From Streptomyces sp. NBC_00289 (GTDB lineage: Bacteria; Actinomycetota; Actinomycetes; Streptomycetales; Streptomycetaceae): DNA of 64,000 bases. Location of the stretch: contig NZ_CP108046.1 in NCBI RefSeq assembly GCF_041435115.1, positions 930,001 through 994,000 of the forward strand, read 5' to 3'. This document shows positions 24,923 to 32,585 of this stretch, one piece after another. Position 1 is the stretch's first letter. Each line of letters begins with the position of its first letter. The notes beneath the pieces are model-generated. The model was given only the letters and a program-made list of their open reading frames with translations, had not been told where the DNA came from and did not search any database. A program made the translations under genes and the position numbers.

Positions 24923-25690
24923 GTGGCTGGTGTGATCACGGCGTCGGAGCCGTCCTGGATAGCCCCGTTCACCGGTCTGAGCCCTCGCCTGTTCGGCAAG
25001 CTGGTGAACGTACTGCGGCGCGGGGGTGCAGACGCGGTCCGCAGGGGCCGGCCATGGAGCCTTCCGCTGGAGGACCGGGCACTGCTGGTCGCGGCGTACT
25101 GGCGCACGAACTTGACGATGCGCCAGCTCGCTCCGCTGTTCGGGGTGTCCAAATCGGCAGCGGACCGCATCATCGACCACCTCGGGCCGATGCTCGCGCT
25201 CCAGCCCCGCAAGCGGTTCGCCAAGGACACCGTGCTCATCGTGGACGGCACCCTGGTCCCCACCCGCGACCACACCATCGCTGCGCAGTCGAAGAACTAC
25301 CGGTACTCCACCAACCACCAGGTCGTCATCGACGCCGACACCCGGCTCGTCGTCATGGTCGGGCGACCGCTGCCCGGGAACCGCAACGACTGCAAGGCGT
25401 GGGAGGAATCAGGCGCCAAGGCCGCCGTCGGCAGGACACTCACGATCGCCGACGGCGGCTATCCCGGCACGGGACTCGTCATGCCCCATCGCCGACGCAT
25501 GGGTGAAGACCTGCCCGACTGGAAGGAAGCGCACAACAAGTCCCACAAGCAGGTCCGCGCCCGCGTCGAGCACGTCTTCGCCCGGATGAAGACCTGGAAG
25601 GTCCTCCGCGACTGCCGCCTCAAAGGCGACGGAGTCCACCACGCCATGCGCGGCATCGCCCGCATGCACAACCTCGCCCTCGCCGGATAG
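24923..25690 (+). CDS. IS5-family DDE transposase, 255 aa
   Basis: An N-terminal HTH_Tnp_4-type region (LPLEDRALLVAAYWRTNLTM then RQLAPLFGVSKSAADRIIDH) precedes a DDE_Tnp_4 catalytic domain. The acidic triad is visible as LIVDGTLVPT, TIADGGYPGTG and RVEHVFARMKTWK. There are no stops or shifts, so it may be active. The start is a GTG. It moves the element bounded at 24301 and 25754, together with the SUKH-3 passenger. Confidence 0.85.
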   Translation: MAGVITASEPSWIAPFTGLSPRLFGKLVNVLRRGGADAVRRGRPWSLPLEDRALLVAAYWRTNLTMRQLAPLFGVSKSAADRIIDHLGPMLALQPRKRFAKDTVLIVDGTLVPTRDHTIAAQSKNYRYSTNHQVVIDADTRLVVMVGRPLPGNRNDCKAWEESGAKAAVGRTLTIADGGYPGTGLVMPHRRRMGEDLPDWKEAHNKSHKQVRARVEHVFARMKTWKVLRDCRLKGDGVHHAMRGIARMHNLALAG

Positions 25691-25732
25691 GCGAGTGGAC
25701 CGCACCCGCCCGACCCTGCCCCAGCCACTCAA

Positions 25733-25754
25733 AGATCATTTACGGGACAGCCCT
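25733..25754. repeat. Right terminal inverted repeat of the IS
   Basis: Ends at the stop codon of the minus-strand thaumatin gene and is followed by the second TA of the target duplication. The last base of the repeat (25754) is also the third base of that stop codon. Confidence 0.8.
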
Positions 25755-26587
25755 TACCAGAAGGTCACGACGAAGCCCTTGCACTTGCTGCACTGCCGCA
25801 TTGTCCTGTTGCCGGTCTCCGTGTCCTGCTTGGACCAGGCATACGCCTTGGGGCAGTGCCTCTTGACGGCGTCGCTGTAGGCGGATGGGGCATCCCGGCT
25901 GGGGTTCACGCACAGGACCGTCATTCCGTCGGAGTTGTGCACCCGATCGGTCCTCGGGCAGTAGCGGAGCAGGTTCTTCCTGCAACCCTGCTTGGAGCAC
26001 GGGCCGTTCTGGGTGACTTCCTCGGCGCCCTTGGGTGCGATCGTGATCGGCAGTGAGACGGCGTTGACGTAGCTGACGTCGTACCAGGGTGCGTCGGCGT
26101 CCTTCTTGTCGAAGTTGAATTCGGCCAGACTGACCGGCTGTTCACCCGTCACGCAGCGCTTGGCGAATTTCCCGCAGTCGCCGATGGCGCAGTGGAAGCT
26201 ACTCCCCGACTTGCCGGAACACCCCTGGCGGGCGAAGAACTTGCCGCGCCAGTGGTGGGGCGCCTTGTTCTCCGGGATCGTCACGGTCGCCGACTGCCCG
26301 GGCTTGAGCACAGGGAGCGACTTCAAGTTCTTCGAATTGCCGTCGGGCTCCCCTTTGTTGACGGTGCTGCCGATCCACAGCTTCTTCCCGGACCGGTTCA
26401 CGAACGTCACCGTGTGCGCGCCGGCGGCCGCACGGGCCGCGGGCGTGGCTGCCGAGGCGGTGAGCGCGGTGGCGCTGGGCGCGGTGCGCGATGCGTCGGC
26501 CGCAGCGGTGTGCGCGGCTCCGGCGCCCGCGAGGACCGGCATGACGCACAGCGCGGCCGCGAAAAGCAACTCGCGGAATCTCTTCAC
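25754..26587 (-). CDS. Secreted thaumatin-family protein, 277 aa
   Basis: The GTG at 26587 follows GGGAG. A signal peptide (about residues 1-31) and an Ala/Thr-rich spacer precede a thaumatin fold: HTVTFVNRSGKKLWIGSTVN, HHWRGKFFARQGC, AEFNF and the hallmark YDVSYVNAVSLPITIAP. About ten cysteines in the mature part fit the disulphide-rich fold. Plant thaumatin-like proteins bind or cut beta-1,3-glucan and harm fungi; a similar role is inferred. The IS right end touches the stop codon: TAA is made partly by the IS junction. The protein ends FVVTFW, which may be native or trimmed by one or a few residues. Confidence 0.85.
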   Translation of the reverse strand: MKRFRELLFAAALCVMPVLAGAGAAHTAAADASRTAPSATALTASAATPAARAAAGAHTVTFVNRSGKKLWIGSTVNKGEPDGNSKNLKSLPVLKPGQSATVTIPENKAPHHWRGKFFARQGCSGKSGSSFHCAIGDCGKFAKRCVTGEQPVSLAEFNFDKKDADAPWYDVSYVNAVSLPITIAPKGAEEVTQNGPCSKQGCRKNLLRYCPRTDRVHNSDGMTVLCVNPSRDAPSAYSDAVKRHCPKAYAWSKQDTETGNRTMRQCSKCKGFVVTFW

Positions 26588-26633
26588 CTGGTACTCCCTC
26601 TGTGGTCGCTTGCTGCGTGGAGGAACGGGCGCA

Positions 26634-27857
26634 TCAGAACGGGGTCAGCGTCAGGTGCATGTGCCGGGGCCTGGCGTCCTCGATGTAGGAGGCCCAGTCC
26701 GCGACGTCATCGAAGGCGAAGCCGTAGGCCTTGCCGTTGGTGGTCGCGGCGTGGATGGCCTTGGCGTAGTGGTTGGTGACGGTCGTGTCGTAGAAGGCGG
26801 CCGCGTGGGTGGTGGGCTGCTTGCGGTGGCTCAGCAGCGTCGAGCGGTTGAAGCCGGCGCCCAGGGCGGCCGCGACGGGGCCGGTGGTCCCGTCGTTGGG
26901 GGCGGCGAGCGCCCCGTCGCAGAAGAGGACGTCACGGGTGGAGGGCTTGGCGAAGGACACCGATGCCGGGCCGGTGAAGGTGAGGCGGTGGTCGCTGACC
27001 CGGCCGGTGAAGGTGCCGGCGTTCGTCCTGACGATGAGGTTCTTGTTCTGGTAGGTGTGCCAGACCCTGTCGATGTAGTGGTCGAAGTAGTGCTGGGGGA
27101 ACCGGCCGGTGTCGAGGCCGTGGCTCGGGGCGATGACGCGCCGCTCCCCCACGACGAGGCGCGAGAAGTCAGGGTGGTTCCGCAGGGCGTGGAAGACCCG
27201 GGCGCGGCCACCGTCGCGCATCCGGCCGGTGCTGTGGTCCTTCGCTCCGTTCAGCCGGATCGTCATCGGCACGCTGAACATGTCCACCATGGTGGTGTTG
27301 CAGTACATGCCGGACGCGTTGTGGGTGAACTCCACGAAGTCGTGCAGCACGGGATAGTTGGGGTCGGACTCCACCCAGCCCGCCGGGTGCTGCAGGGCGA
27401 CCTTTCCGTCGGCGCCCATGACGGCCTTGAACTTCAGCTTGTGGCCCAGTGCGACGTAGATGCGGCCGGACATGGACGGCAGTCGCAGCGTGGTCTTTCC
27501 CCGGGCGGCCATCGGGATGGCGTAGTCGGTGAAGCCGCCCGCGTGGTTGTCGGAGAGCTTGACGGGGGCCAGGGTGCCGCGCCGGGTGACCCGCACCTGT
27601 CGGCCTCCCTTGCTGCCCACGATATACAGGTGGACCGAGTGGTTGGCGAACTCGCCGCTGTTGTTGACGATCGTCAGCGGCAGCCCCTGAGCGGCCGCGG
27701 CGGCGAGGTCTGCGGTGGAGTCCATGGTCGGGCCAGCGTCGGACTCGGCCACGGCACGCGGGGCGGCGGAGACGAGGGTCGATCCGGCCGCGACGGCACC
27801 GGCCATCGAGGTGAGCAGTGTGCGGCGGGTGAACAGGTGTGAGTAGGGCGAGGTCAT
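26634..27857 (-). CDS. Tat-secreted GH64 beta-1,3-glucanase, 407 aa
   Basis: The ATG at 27857 begins MTSPYSHLFTRRTLLTSMAG, a twin-arginine signal (R-R-T-L-L). The mature protein has the GH64 two-domain architecture with a thaumatin-like part: LPLTIVNNSGEFANHSVHLY, RLPSMSGRIYVALG, DFVEFTHNASGMYCNTTMVD and MTIRLNGAKDHSTG. The Glu in V-E-F-T and a nearby Asp in M-V-D-M-F match the catalytic acid pair of Streptomyces laminaripentaose-producing glucanase. It cuts beta-1,3-glucan to pentaose units. It lies 46 bases upstream of the thaumatin gene on the same strand, so they are likely cotranscribed. Confidence 0.9.
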   Translation of the reverse strand: MTSPYSHLFTRRTLLTSMAGAVAAGSTLVSAAPRAVAESDAGPTMDSTADLAAAAAQGLPLTIVNNSGEFANHSVHLYIVGSKGGRQVRVTRRGTLAPVKLSDNHAGGFTDYAIPMAARGKTTLRLPSMSGRIYVALGHKLKFKAVMGADGKVALQHPAGWVESDPNYPVLHDFVEFTHNASGMYCNTTMVDMFSVPMTIRLNGAKDHSTGRMRDGGRARVFHALRNHPDFSRLVVGERRVIAPSHGLDTGRFPQHYFDHYIDRVWHTYQNKNLIVRTNAGTFTGRVSDHRLTFTGPASVSFAKPSTRDVLFCDGALAAPNDGTTGPVAAALGAGFNRSTLLSHRKQPTTHAAAFYDTTVTNHYAKAIHAATTNGKAYGFAFDDVADWASYIEDARPRHMHLTLTPF

Positions 27858-28229
27858 ACCGAGGTTCCTCTCCTTACGCCGTGAGTGGCGGAAGACGGAC
27901 AGAAAACAGGTGGGAGACGGGCGCGCGTACGACGCCTCTTGGGGTCCGGCGGGAACAGTCCCGCCTGTGGCCGGCACCAGCCGACGCCCGTAACTGCCTC
28001 CGGGCATCGACCGGTTCACCTCCGGCAAAGAGGGACGTTACGCACGGTGAATTTTTCCGCCAAGTGATGACAGAAATGACATGTCGAGAACGGTGAGGGG
28101 CGTGTCACACCGGGGGTCCACCACACCGGACCGGCGGAGCCGCACATCGGAAGCCCACAGAATTCCCACAAGGACACCGTCTAGCTTCCTCGCGCCACGG
28201 GACGACGGACACACCTGCGTCCCAGCACG
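27858..28229. other. Divergent intergenic region between the GH64 and ROK genes
   Basis: About 370 bases without a supported gene. It must hold the GH64 promoter, but no convincing hexamer pair was picked out by eye. Confidence 0.4.
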
Positions 28230-28246
28230 TCACAGCTGTGATCACA
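28230..28246. promoter_or_regulatory. Overlapping palindromes upstream of the ROK gene
   Basis: TCACAGCTGTGA (28230-28241) and TGTGATCACA (28237-28246) are both perfect palindromes and overlap by five bases. They lie just before the chosen start, a good place for ROK autoregulation or a CRP-like site. Confidence 0.5.
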
Positions 28247-28267
28247 GAGGGGAACGCCACTTTCGCC

Positions 28268-29485
28268 ATGCCGACTGAGACGACACGGTCCTTCAGCTCG
28301 ATCGCCATGCCAGGACAGCCGGGACGGCGAGGACAGCGAGGCGCTCCGTCCCGGCCTCGTCCAATGCACGAGGCCCTGGTGCTGCGTCTTCTGCGCGAGC
28401 ACGGCCCCTTGACGCGGGGTGAGTTAGGGGCCCTGTGCGGCCTGTCCCGCACCACGCTCTACGACATCGTCGGAGCCCTCATGGACAAGGGCACCGTCGT
28501 CGCGTCGGTTCCGGAGGCGGCCCGGCGCAAGCGAGGTCGCCCGGCGGAGGTGCTGGCCCTGAATCCTGGGGCCGGCCGGCTGTTGGGCATCGAGTTCGCG
28601 CGTCGGGCGGTGCGGGTGGCGGCGATGGACGCGGCGCACGAGATCGCCGGCACCGCGGGTGAGCAGCACGGCCCCGACACGCCGTGGCAGACCCGCATCG
28701 ACCTCGCCTGGCAGCTTGCGGACGGGCTGACGGACGGGACGCTGCGATCGGGCACCCTGGAGGGCATCGGCGTGGGGACGGTCGGACCGGTCGGCCCACC
28801 GGACCGTCGCTCACCGTGGGCGCCCCCGCACGACACCGTGGCGGCGCTGGTGCGCGAGCGCTTCGGGTCACAGGTGCTCATCGACAACAACACCCGGCTG
28901 GCGGCACTGGCCGAGACGATCTGCGGCGCGGCAGCAGGTTGGCAGAACGTGCTGTACCTGCGGTTGTCCCACGGTGTCGGGGGCGGTCTCGTGGTGGCCG
29001 GCGCACTGCATCGCGGCGCTCACGGCAATTCTGGGAGGTTCGGCCACATCACCGTGGACCCGGACGGCGCTGCCTGCGAGTGCGGCGGGACCGGGTGCCT
29101 GGAGACGGTGGCGTCAATCGAAGCCGTACTCGACGCCTGTCGCGCCGCGGGGTGTGCGGTGGCGGATGTGCCGGAGCTGGTGGCCGCGTTGGAGTCGGGT
29201 GACAGGGGCGCGCATGCGGTTCTGGCGCAGGTCGGCGGGTACGTCGGCCGGGTGCTGGCAGATGTGTGTCATGCCCTCGGGCCGGATGTGATCGTCCTGG
29301 GCGGCGAGTTGGTCGAGGCCGGTCCGGCCCTGATGGAGCCGATCGAGCGCAAGCTCAATGCGAACGTGGCGCCCCGCTCGTGCGGGTGGCCGAGGGTACT
29401 TCCGGCCGGACTCGGTGATGCCGGTACCGCCCTCGGCGCCATCGCTCTGCTTCAGCAGCAGTCCTCGATGGCACCCACGGGGTGA
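28268..29485 (+). CDS. ROK-family transcriptional regulator, 405 aa
   Basis: The ATG at 28268 is chosen because GAGGGGAAC lies upstream; a GTG at 28238 would place the palindromes inside the gene. An N-terminal winged helix (HEALVLRLLREHGPLTRGEL then GALCGLSRTTLYDIVGALMD) is followed by a ROK sugar-kinase-like domain: VLIDNNTRLAAL, SHGVGGGLVVAGALHRG, the zinc/sugar motif CECGGTGCLE, and a C-terminal LGDAGTALGA. ROK repressors of the NagC/XylR type respond to sugars. Its neighbours are the GH64/thaumatin unit (divergent) and a sulfatase gene (convergent), so control of polysaccharide use is plausible. Confidence 0.85.
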   Translation: MPTETTRSFSSIAMPGQPGRRGQRGAPSRPRPMHEALVLRLLREHGPLTRGELGALCGLSRTTLYDIVGALMDKGTVVASVPEAARRKRGRPAEVLALNPGAGRLLGIEFARRAVRVAAMDAAHEIAGTAGEQHGPDTPWQTRIDLAWQLADGLTDGTLRSGTLEGIGVGTVGPVGPPDRRSPWAPPHDTVAALVRERFGSQVLIDNNTRLAALAETICGAAAGWQNVLYLRLSHGVGGGLVVAGALHRGAHGNSGRFGHITVDPDGAACECGGTGCLETVASIEAVLDACRAAGCAVADVPELVAALESGDRGAHAVLAQVGGYVGRVLADVCHALGPDVIVLGGELVEAGPALMEPIERKLNANVAPRSCGWPRVLPAGLGDAGTALGAIALLQQQSSMAPTG

Positions 29486-29613
29486 CGCGTCGCGGTGTGT
29501 GCGGTCGCCGCATCGCCACGGTCGCGGTGAGGCCCGCGGTCGCCGGCGTCGCCGGGATGACGTGCCGCGAGAGCTTGCCACTGTGCATGTCCGCGTCCTT
29601 TCTCATACGGGTC

Positions 29614-29644
29614 CGTACGGGGTCTCCGTGCGAGACCCCGTACG
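29614..29644. terminator. Shared hairpin between convergent ROK and sulfatase genes
   Basis: CGTACGGGGTCTC and GAGACCCCGTACG are perfect 13-base arms around a five-base loop, 129 bases after the ROK stop and 49 bases beyond the sulfatase stop. It would work on both strands. Confidence 0.75.
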
Positions 29645-29692
29645 GGAGAACTGACATCGGTGCCCTGGCCGGACGGCCGTGGGCAGAAGGGC

Positions 29693-31237
29693 CTACGCGT
29701 GTCCCGCACTCCAGCAGCCGTCGCCGCGGCAGTTCTCCAGCCGGATCAGCGCATCGTGCAACTTCGCCAGCCGGGCCCCGCTCAACCGGTCGGCGATGTT
29801 GTGCAGTTGGTCGGGGTCGGTGCGCAGGTCGTAGTACTCCTTCGCGCCGCTGTCGTACTCGAGGTAGGTGTGGGAGTCGGTGCGCATGGCGTGGTAGTCG
29901 GGCGGGCTGATGCTCTCCCCGCCGTGGTTGTCGGGGTCGCCCGGCGACTGCTTGGCGTGTTGGTGCTCAATCAGGTTGGCTGTGCGCCAGCCCGCGTCCG
30001 ATCCGCCGTCCAGCAGCTGGAGCATGCTGTGTCCGTCCACGCGGGACGACACCGGTGCGCCGCCGATCTTCTGGAAGGTGGGGGCGAAGTCGATGTTCGA
30101 CACCTGGGCATGGCTCGTCTGTGCGGCGGCGACGTGGGGGCCTGCGATCACCAGCGGTACTCGGACGTCGGTGTCGAAGGCCGTCTGCTTACCGGCCTTG
30201 AGCCGGTATTCGCCAAGGTGGAAGCCGTTGTCGGAGCTGAAGACAACGTAGGTGTCGTCGGCGACGTGGGCCCGTTCCAGGGTCTGACGCAGCTTGCCGA
30301 GCATCTTGTCGACCGCCTGGAGCGACTGTGCGCGTTTGCGGAACTTCTTGTCGATCGTGTTCTTCTCGTGCTCGGTCAGCTTGTCCTGCCTGGCCAGCCA
30401 CGGCGGCGCGTTGGTCGGCAGCTTGTCGAAGGCGGGGCCCTGCGGCGCGCTCAGCCCGGGGAAATCGTGCTTGTCCCGGCGTGCCGGCTTGGACGGACCG
30501 TGCGGAGCGAAGAGCGCGACCTCCAGCATGAACGGCTTGTTCGCCGCTGCGGACTTCTCGATGAACGACTGGCCCTTCTTGCTGAGGACGTCGGTCAGAT
30601 AGTCCTTGTTCTGGTTCCCGTGCGGTTCGATCCTGTGGTTGTGGGCGAGCTTGTAGTTGTACTCCCTATAGCCGTTGCCGACGACGTCCCACTGGCTCCA
30701 GCCCGGCGGCACATACGGCTGCTGCCCGTCCACGGTGTCCGTGGGGTCGTACCCGTTGAGGTACTTGCCCATCATCGCGGTGCGATAGCCCTTTGCCTTC
30801 AGGGCCGTGGCGAACGTGTCCCGCTCCAGTCCGTTGTTGTGGAAGGCGTCGAAACCGCCGTTCGGTCCTTCGTTGCCCAGGACGCCGGTGTTGTGCGGGT
30901 ACAGACCGGTGTAGATCGACGAACGGGACGGGCAGCAGAGCGAGTTGCTCACCACGTAGTCGCTGAACGAAGTGCCCTGCGACTGGAGCTTCCGTACCTC
31001 CGGCATGTACTGCAGGAGGTTGGAGGACATGTCGTCGGTGAGCATGAAGACAATGTTCGGTCGACCGGCGGCGGCTGCGGCCGACGGTGCCGGGGTCGTG
31101 GTGGCTGGGCTTGTCGTAGCGGCAGCGTCGGTCGTGGTGGCGGCGCCGTTCGTCGCCGCACTCACTCCGCTCTGGGCGGCGAACACCAGCGCCGCCACGC
31201 CGACTATTCCTGTCAGCAATTGACGAGTGCGAATCAT
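29693..31237 (-). CDS. Secreted sulfatase, 514 aa
   Basis: A signal peptide (about residues 1-28) and an Ala/Thr-rich spacer precede an alkaline-phosphatase-fold sulfatase: RPNIVFMLTDDM binds the metal with D68 and D69. CCPSRSSIYTG supplies the formylglycine cysteine C101 in C-x-P-S-R. Later motifs are MGKYLNGY, LFAPHGPSKP, FSSDNGFHLGEYR and a C-terminal EYYDLRTDPDQLHN. It removes sulfate from a carbohydrate or other ester outside the cell. Formylglycine maturation would need an FGE gene elsewhere. A second, unrelated sulfatase and an AraC regulator follow on the other strand. Confidence 0.9.
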   Translation of the reverse strand: MIRTRQLLTGIVGVAALVFAAQSGVSAATNGAATTTDAAATTSPATTTPAPSAAAAAGRPNIVFMLTDDMSSNLLQYMPEVRKLQSQGTSFSDYVVSNSLCCPSRSSIYTGLYPHNTGVLGNEGPNGGFDAFHNNGLERDTFATALKAKGYRTAMMGKYLNGYDPTDTVDGQQPYVPPGWSQWDVVGNGYREYNYKLAHNHRIEPHGNQNKDYLTDVLSKKGQSFIEKSAAANKPFMLEVALFAPHGPSKPARRDKHDFPGLSAPQGPAFDKLPTNAPPWLARQDKLTEHEKNTIDKKFRKRAQSLQAVDKMLGKLRQTLERAHVADDTYVVFSSDNGFHLGEYRLKAGKQTAFDTDVRVPLVIAGPHVAAAQTSHAQVSNIDFAPTFQKIGGAPVSSRVDGHSMLQLLDGGSDAGWRTANLIEHQHAKQSPGDPDNHGGESISPPDYHAMRTDSHTYLEYDSGAKEYYDLRTDPDQLHNIADRLSGARLAKLHDALIRLENCRGDGCWSAGHA

Positions 31238-31437
31238 GCGAGAAGCGTGTCAGCATGGTTCTGCGCCGGTCAATATCTGATTGCCGCCGGACGAATTATT
31301 CCGGCGCGAGGAGAATTAATCCGGCACCGGTCGCCTTGCGAGCACCTTTGGTGCGCATGCACTCTTGATACGGCACCTGGGCCGAAAGCGGTTAGCAAGC
31401 GGAAGAGGGGAAGCAGGCGTTGGAGGTAACCAGCGGG

Positions 31438-32268
31438 GTGGGCGGTGGAACGTGGCGCTGCCTCCATGTGCGGAAGAGGACGTTTCAGAAGGGCCTCCAC
31501 TCGCTTCATCTTCCGGCGTCGCCAGGAATCACGCTGAACGCCCATGTGAGCGGCCTTCTGGGAATTCGCGGGGAGCGCGACGCTCTTGCCGTCAAAGAGA
31601 CGTTCCCGCTGCCCGACGACGTGTGCGTCATCCCTCCGGGACTGAGCCGGACGCTGGTCGTCGCACCCAAGGGGGACGAGCCTGCGACGATCGCCTCACT
31701 CACCGTTCCACTCGAGACGCTGCACCGGTTCGTCGGCGAGGAGGACTTGCGCTCACGCGTCTCTCAACTGCGTGACAGGTATCCGGCGATGCGGTTCGAC
31801 CCGGTCCTCGCGGCGATGGTGAAGGCGGTCGCTGTCGCGAGCGAGGTCGGTGCGGACGACCTGTACGCGCAGTCGGCGGCCCAGTTCATCGCCGCCCATG
31901 TTCTCGCACCGCACACCACCGGCTCGGCGAAGACGCCCGGTGCGCTGGGCTCACGACAACTGGAGACGATTCTGACCTATATGCGGGAGAATATCGGCCA
32001 GCCCATCTCAGTCGACGACCTGGCGTCCCTCGTCTCCTTCAGCCGTTTCCACTTCGTACGCTGCTTCAAGGCCACCACCGGATCCACGCCCTACCGCTAT
32101 CTCACCGAACTCCGCATCGACCTGGCACGCAAGTATCTGGAGAACAGCAACGATACGATCGCCCGCATCGGCCAGTGCTGCGGATTCTCCGGTTCGGGAC
32201 ACTTCTCGCGGAGCTTTCGTCGAATCGTGGGATGCACCCCGTCGCAGTATCGGACGATGCGCGCCTGA
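31438..32268 (+). CDS. AraC-family transcriptional regulator
   Basis: An N-terminal 140-residue sensor region (PGITLNAHVSGLLGIRG, then CVIPPGLSRTLVVAPKG) is not closely recognised. The C-terminal 100 residues form two helix-turn-helix units: ISVDDLASLVSFSRFHFVRC then FKATTGSTPYRYL, and IARIGQCCGFSGSGHFSRSF then RRIVGCTPSQYR, the standard AraC signature. The start may be the GTG at 31438 (GGAGG 11 bases away) or a TTG at 31420. It sits between two divergent sulfatase genes, so it may activate one or both. Confidence 0.8.
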   Translation: MGGGTWRCLHVRKRTFQKGLHSLHLPASPGITLNAHVSGLLGIRGERDALAVKETFPLPDDVCVIPPGLSRTLVVAPKGDEPATIASLTVPLETLHRFVGEEDLRSRVSQLRDRYPAMRFDPVLAAMVKAVAVASEVGADDLYAQSAAQFIAAHVLAPHTTGSAKTPGALGSRQLETILTYMRENIGQPISVDDLASLVSFSRFHFVRCFKATTGSTPYRYLTELRIDLARKYLENSNDTIARIGQCCGFSGSGHFSRSFRRIVGCTPSQYRTMRA

Positions 32269-32585
32269 GGCCCCGCAGGACTTGCAGCGGACGACGAAAG
32301 CATGTGTGTTCATTAATGCAAAGTATCTGTCACGAGCACGGAATACTGGGCCGTGTATCGAAAGTGGCTCTCGAACGATGAATGATCTCGCGCACTATGT
32401 TGTGCTCCTGGCAGTCGGGATACCGCCGGAACACCACCTCGTGCGTGAAGCCGGACGGCCGCCAAGCTCTCAGTCGTACAGAGAAGGACCAGACAGCGCA
32501 CTCCGATCGCGGGGGCGGTGGTGGCGGCCTAGCGTGGAACAGCCGCACAAGAATCACCGGCCGGTCGGTGGGATGGAGAACTCGA
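32269..32585. other. Intergenic, no gene seen
   Basis: The stretch between the AraC and arylsulfatase genes holds the arylsulfatase ribosome site but no other supported feature. No clear promoter was picked out. Confidence 0.4.

Larger units (their letters stand above)
24301..25754 (+). mobile_element. IS5-family (IS427-group-like) element carrying a SUKH-3 passenger gene
   Basis: The ends are 22-base inverted repeats with 19 matches and no gaps. The left end begins AGGCTTGTCCCGTAAA and the right end, read inward, AGGGCTGTCCCGTAAA. TA flanks both sides (24299-24300 and 25755-25756), a two-base target duplication expected of the IS427 group. Length is 1,454 bp. Besides an intact DDE transposase gene the element holds a SUKH-3 gene on the same strand, unusual for an IS of this type, which is normally about 0.9 kb. 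The right end abuts the stop codon of the thaumatin gene. Confidence 0.8.

Noticed and set aside
31506..31703. Short minus-strand frame within the AraC gene
   Set aside because: Shadow of a gene with clear AraC signatures.
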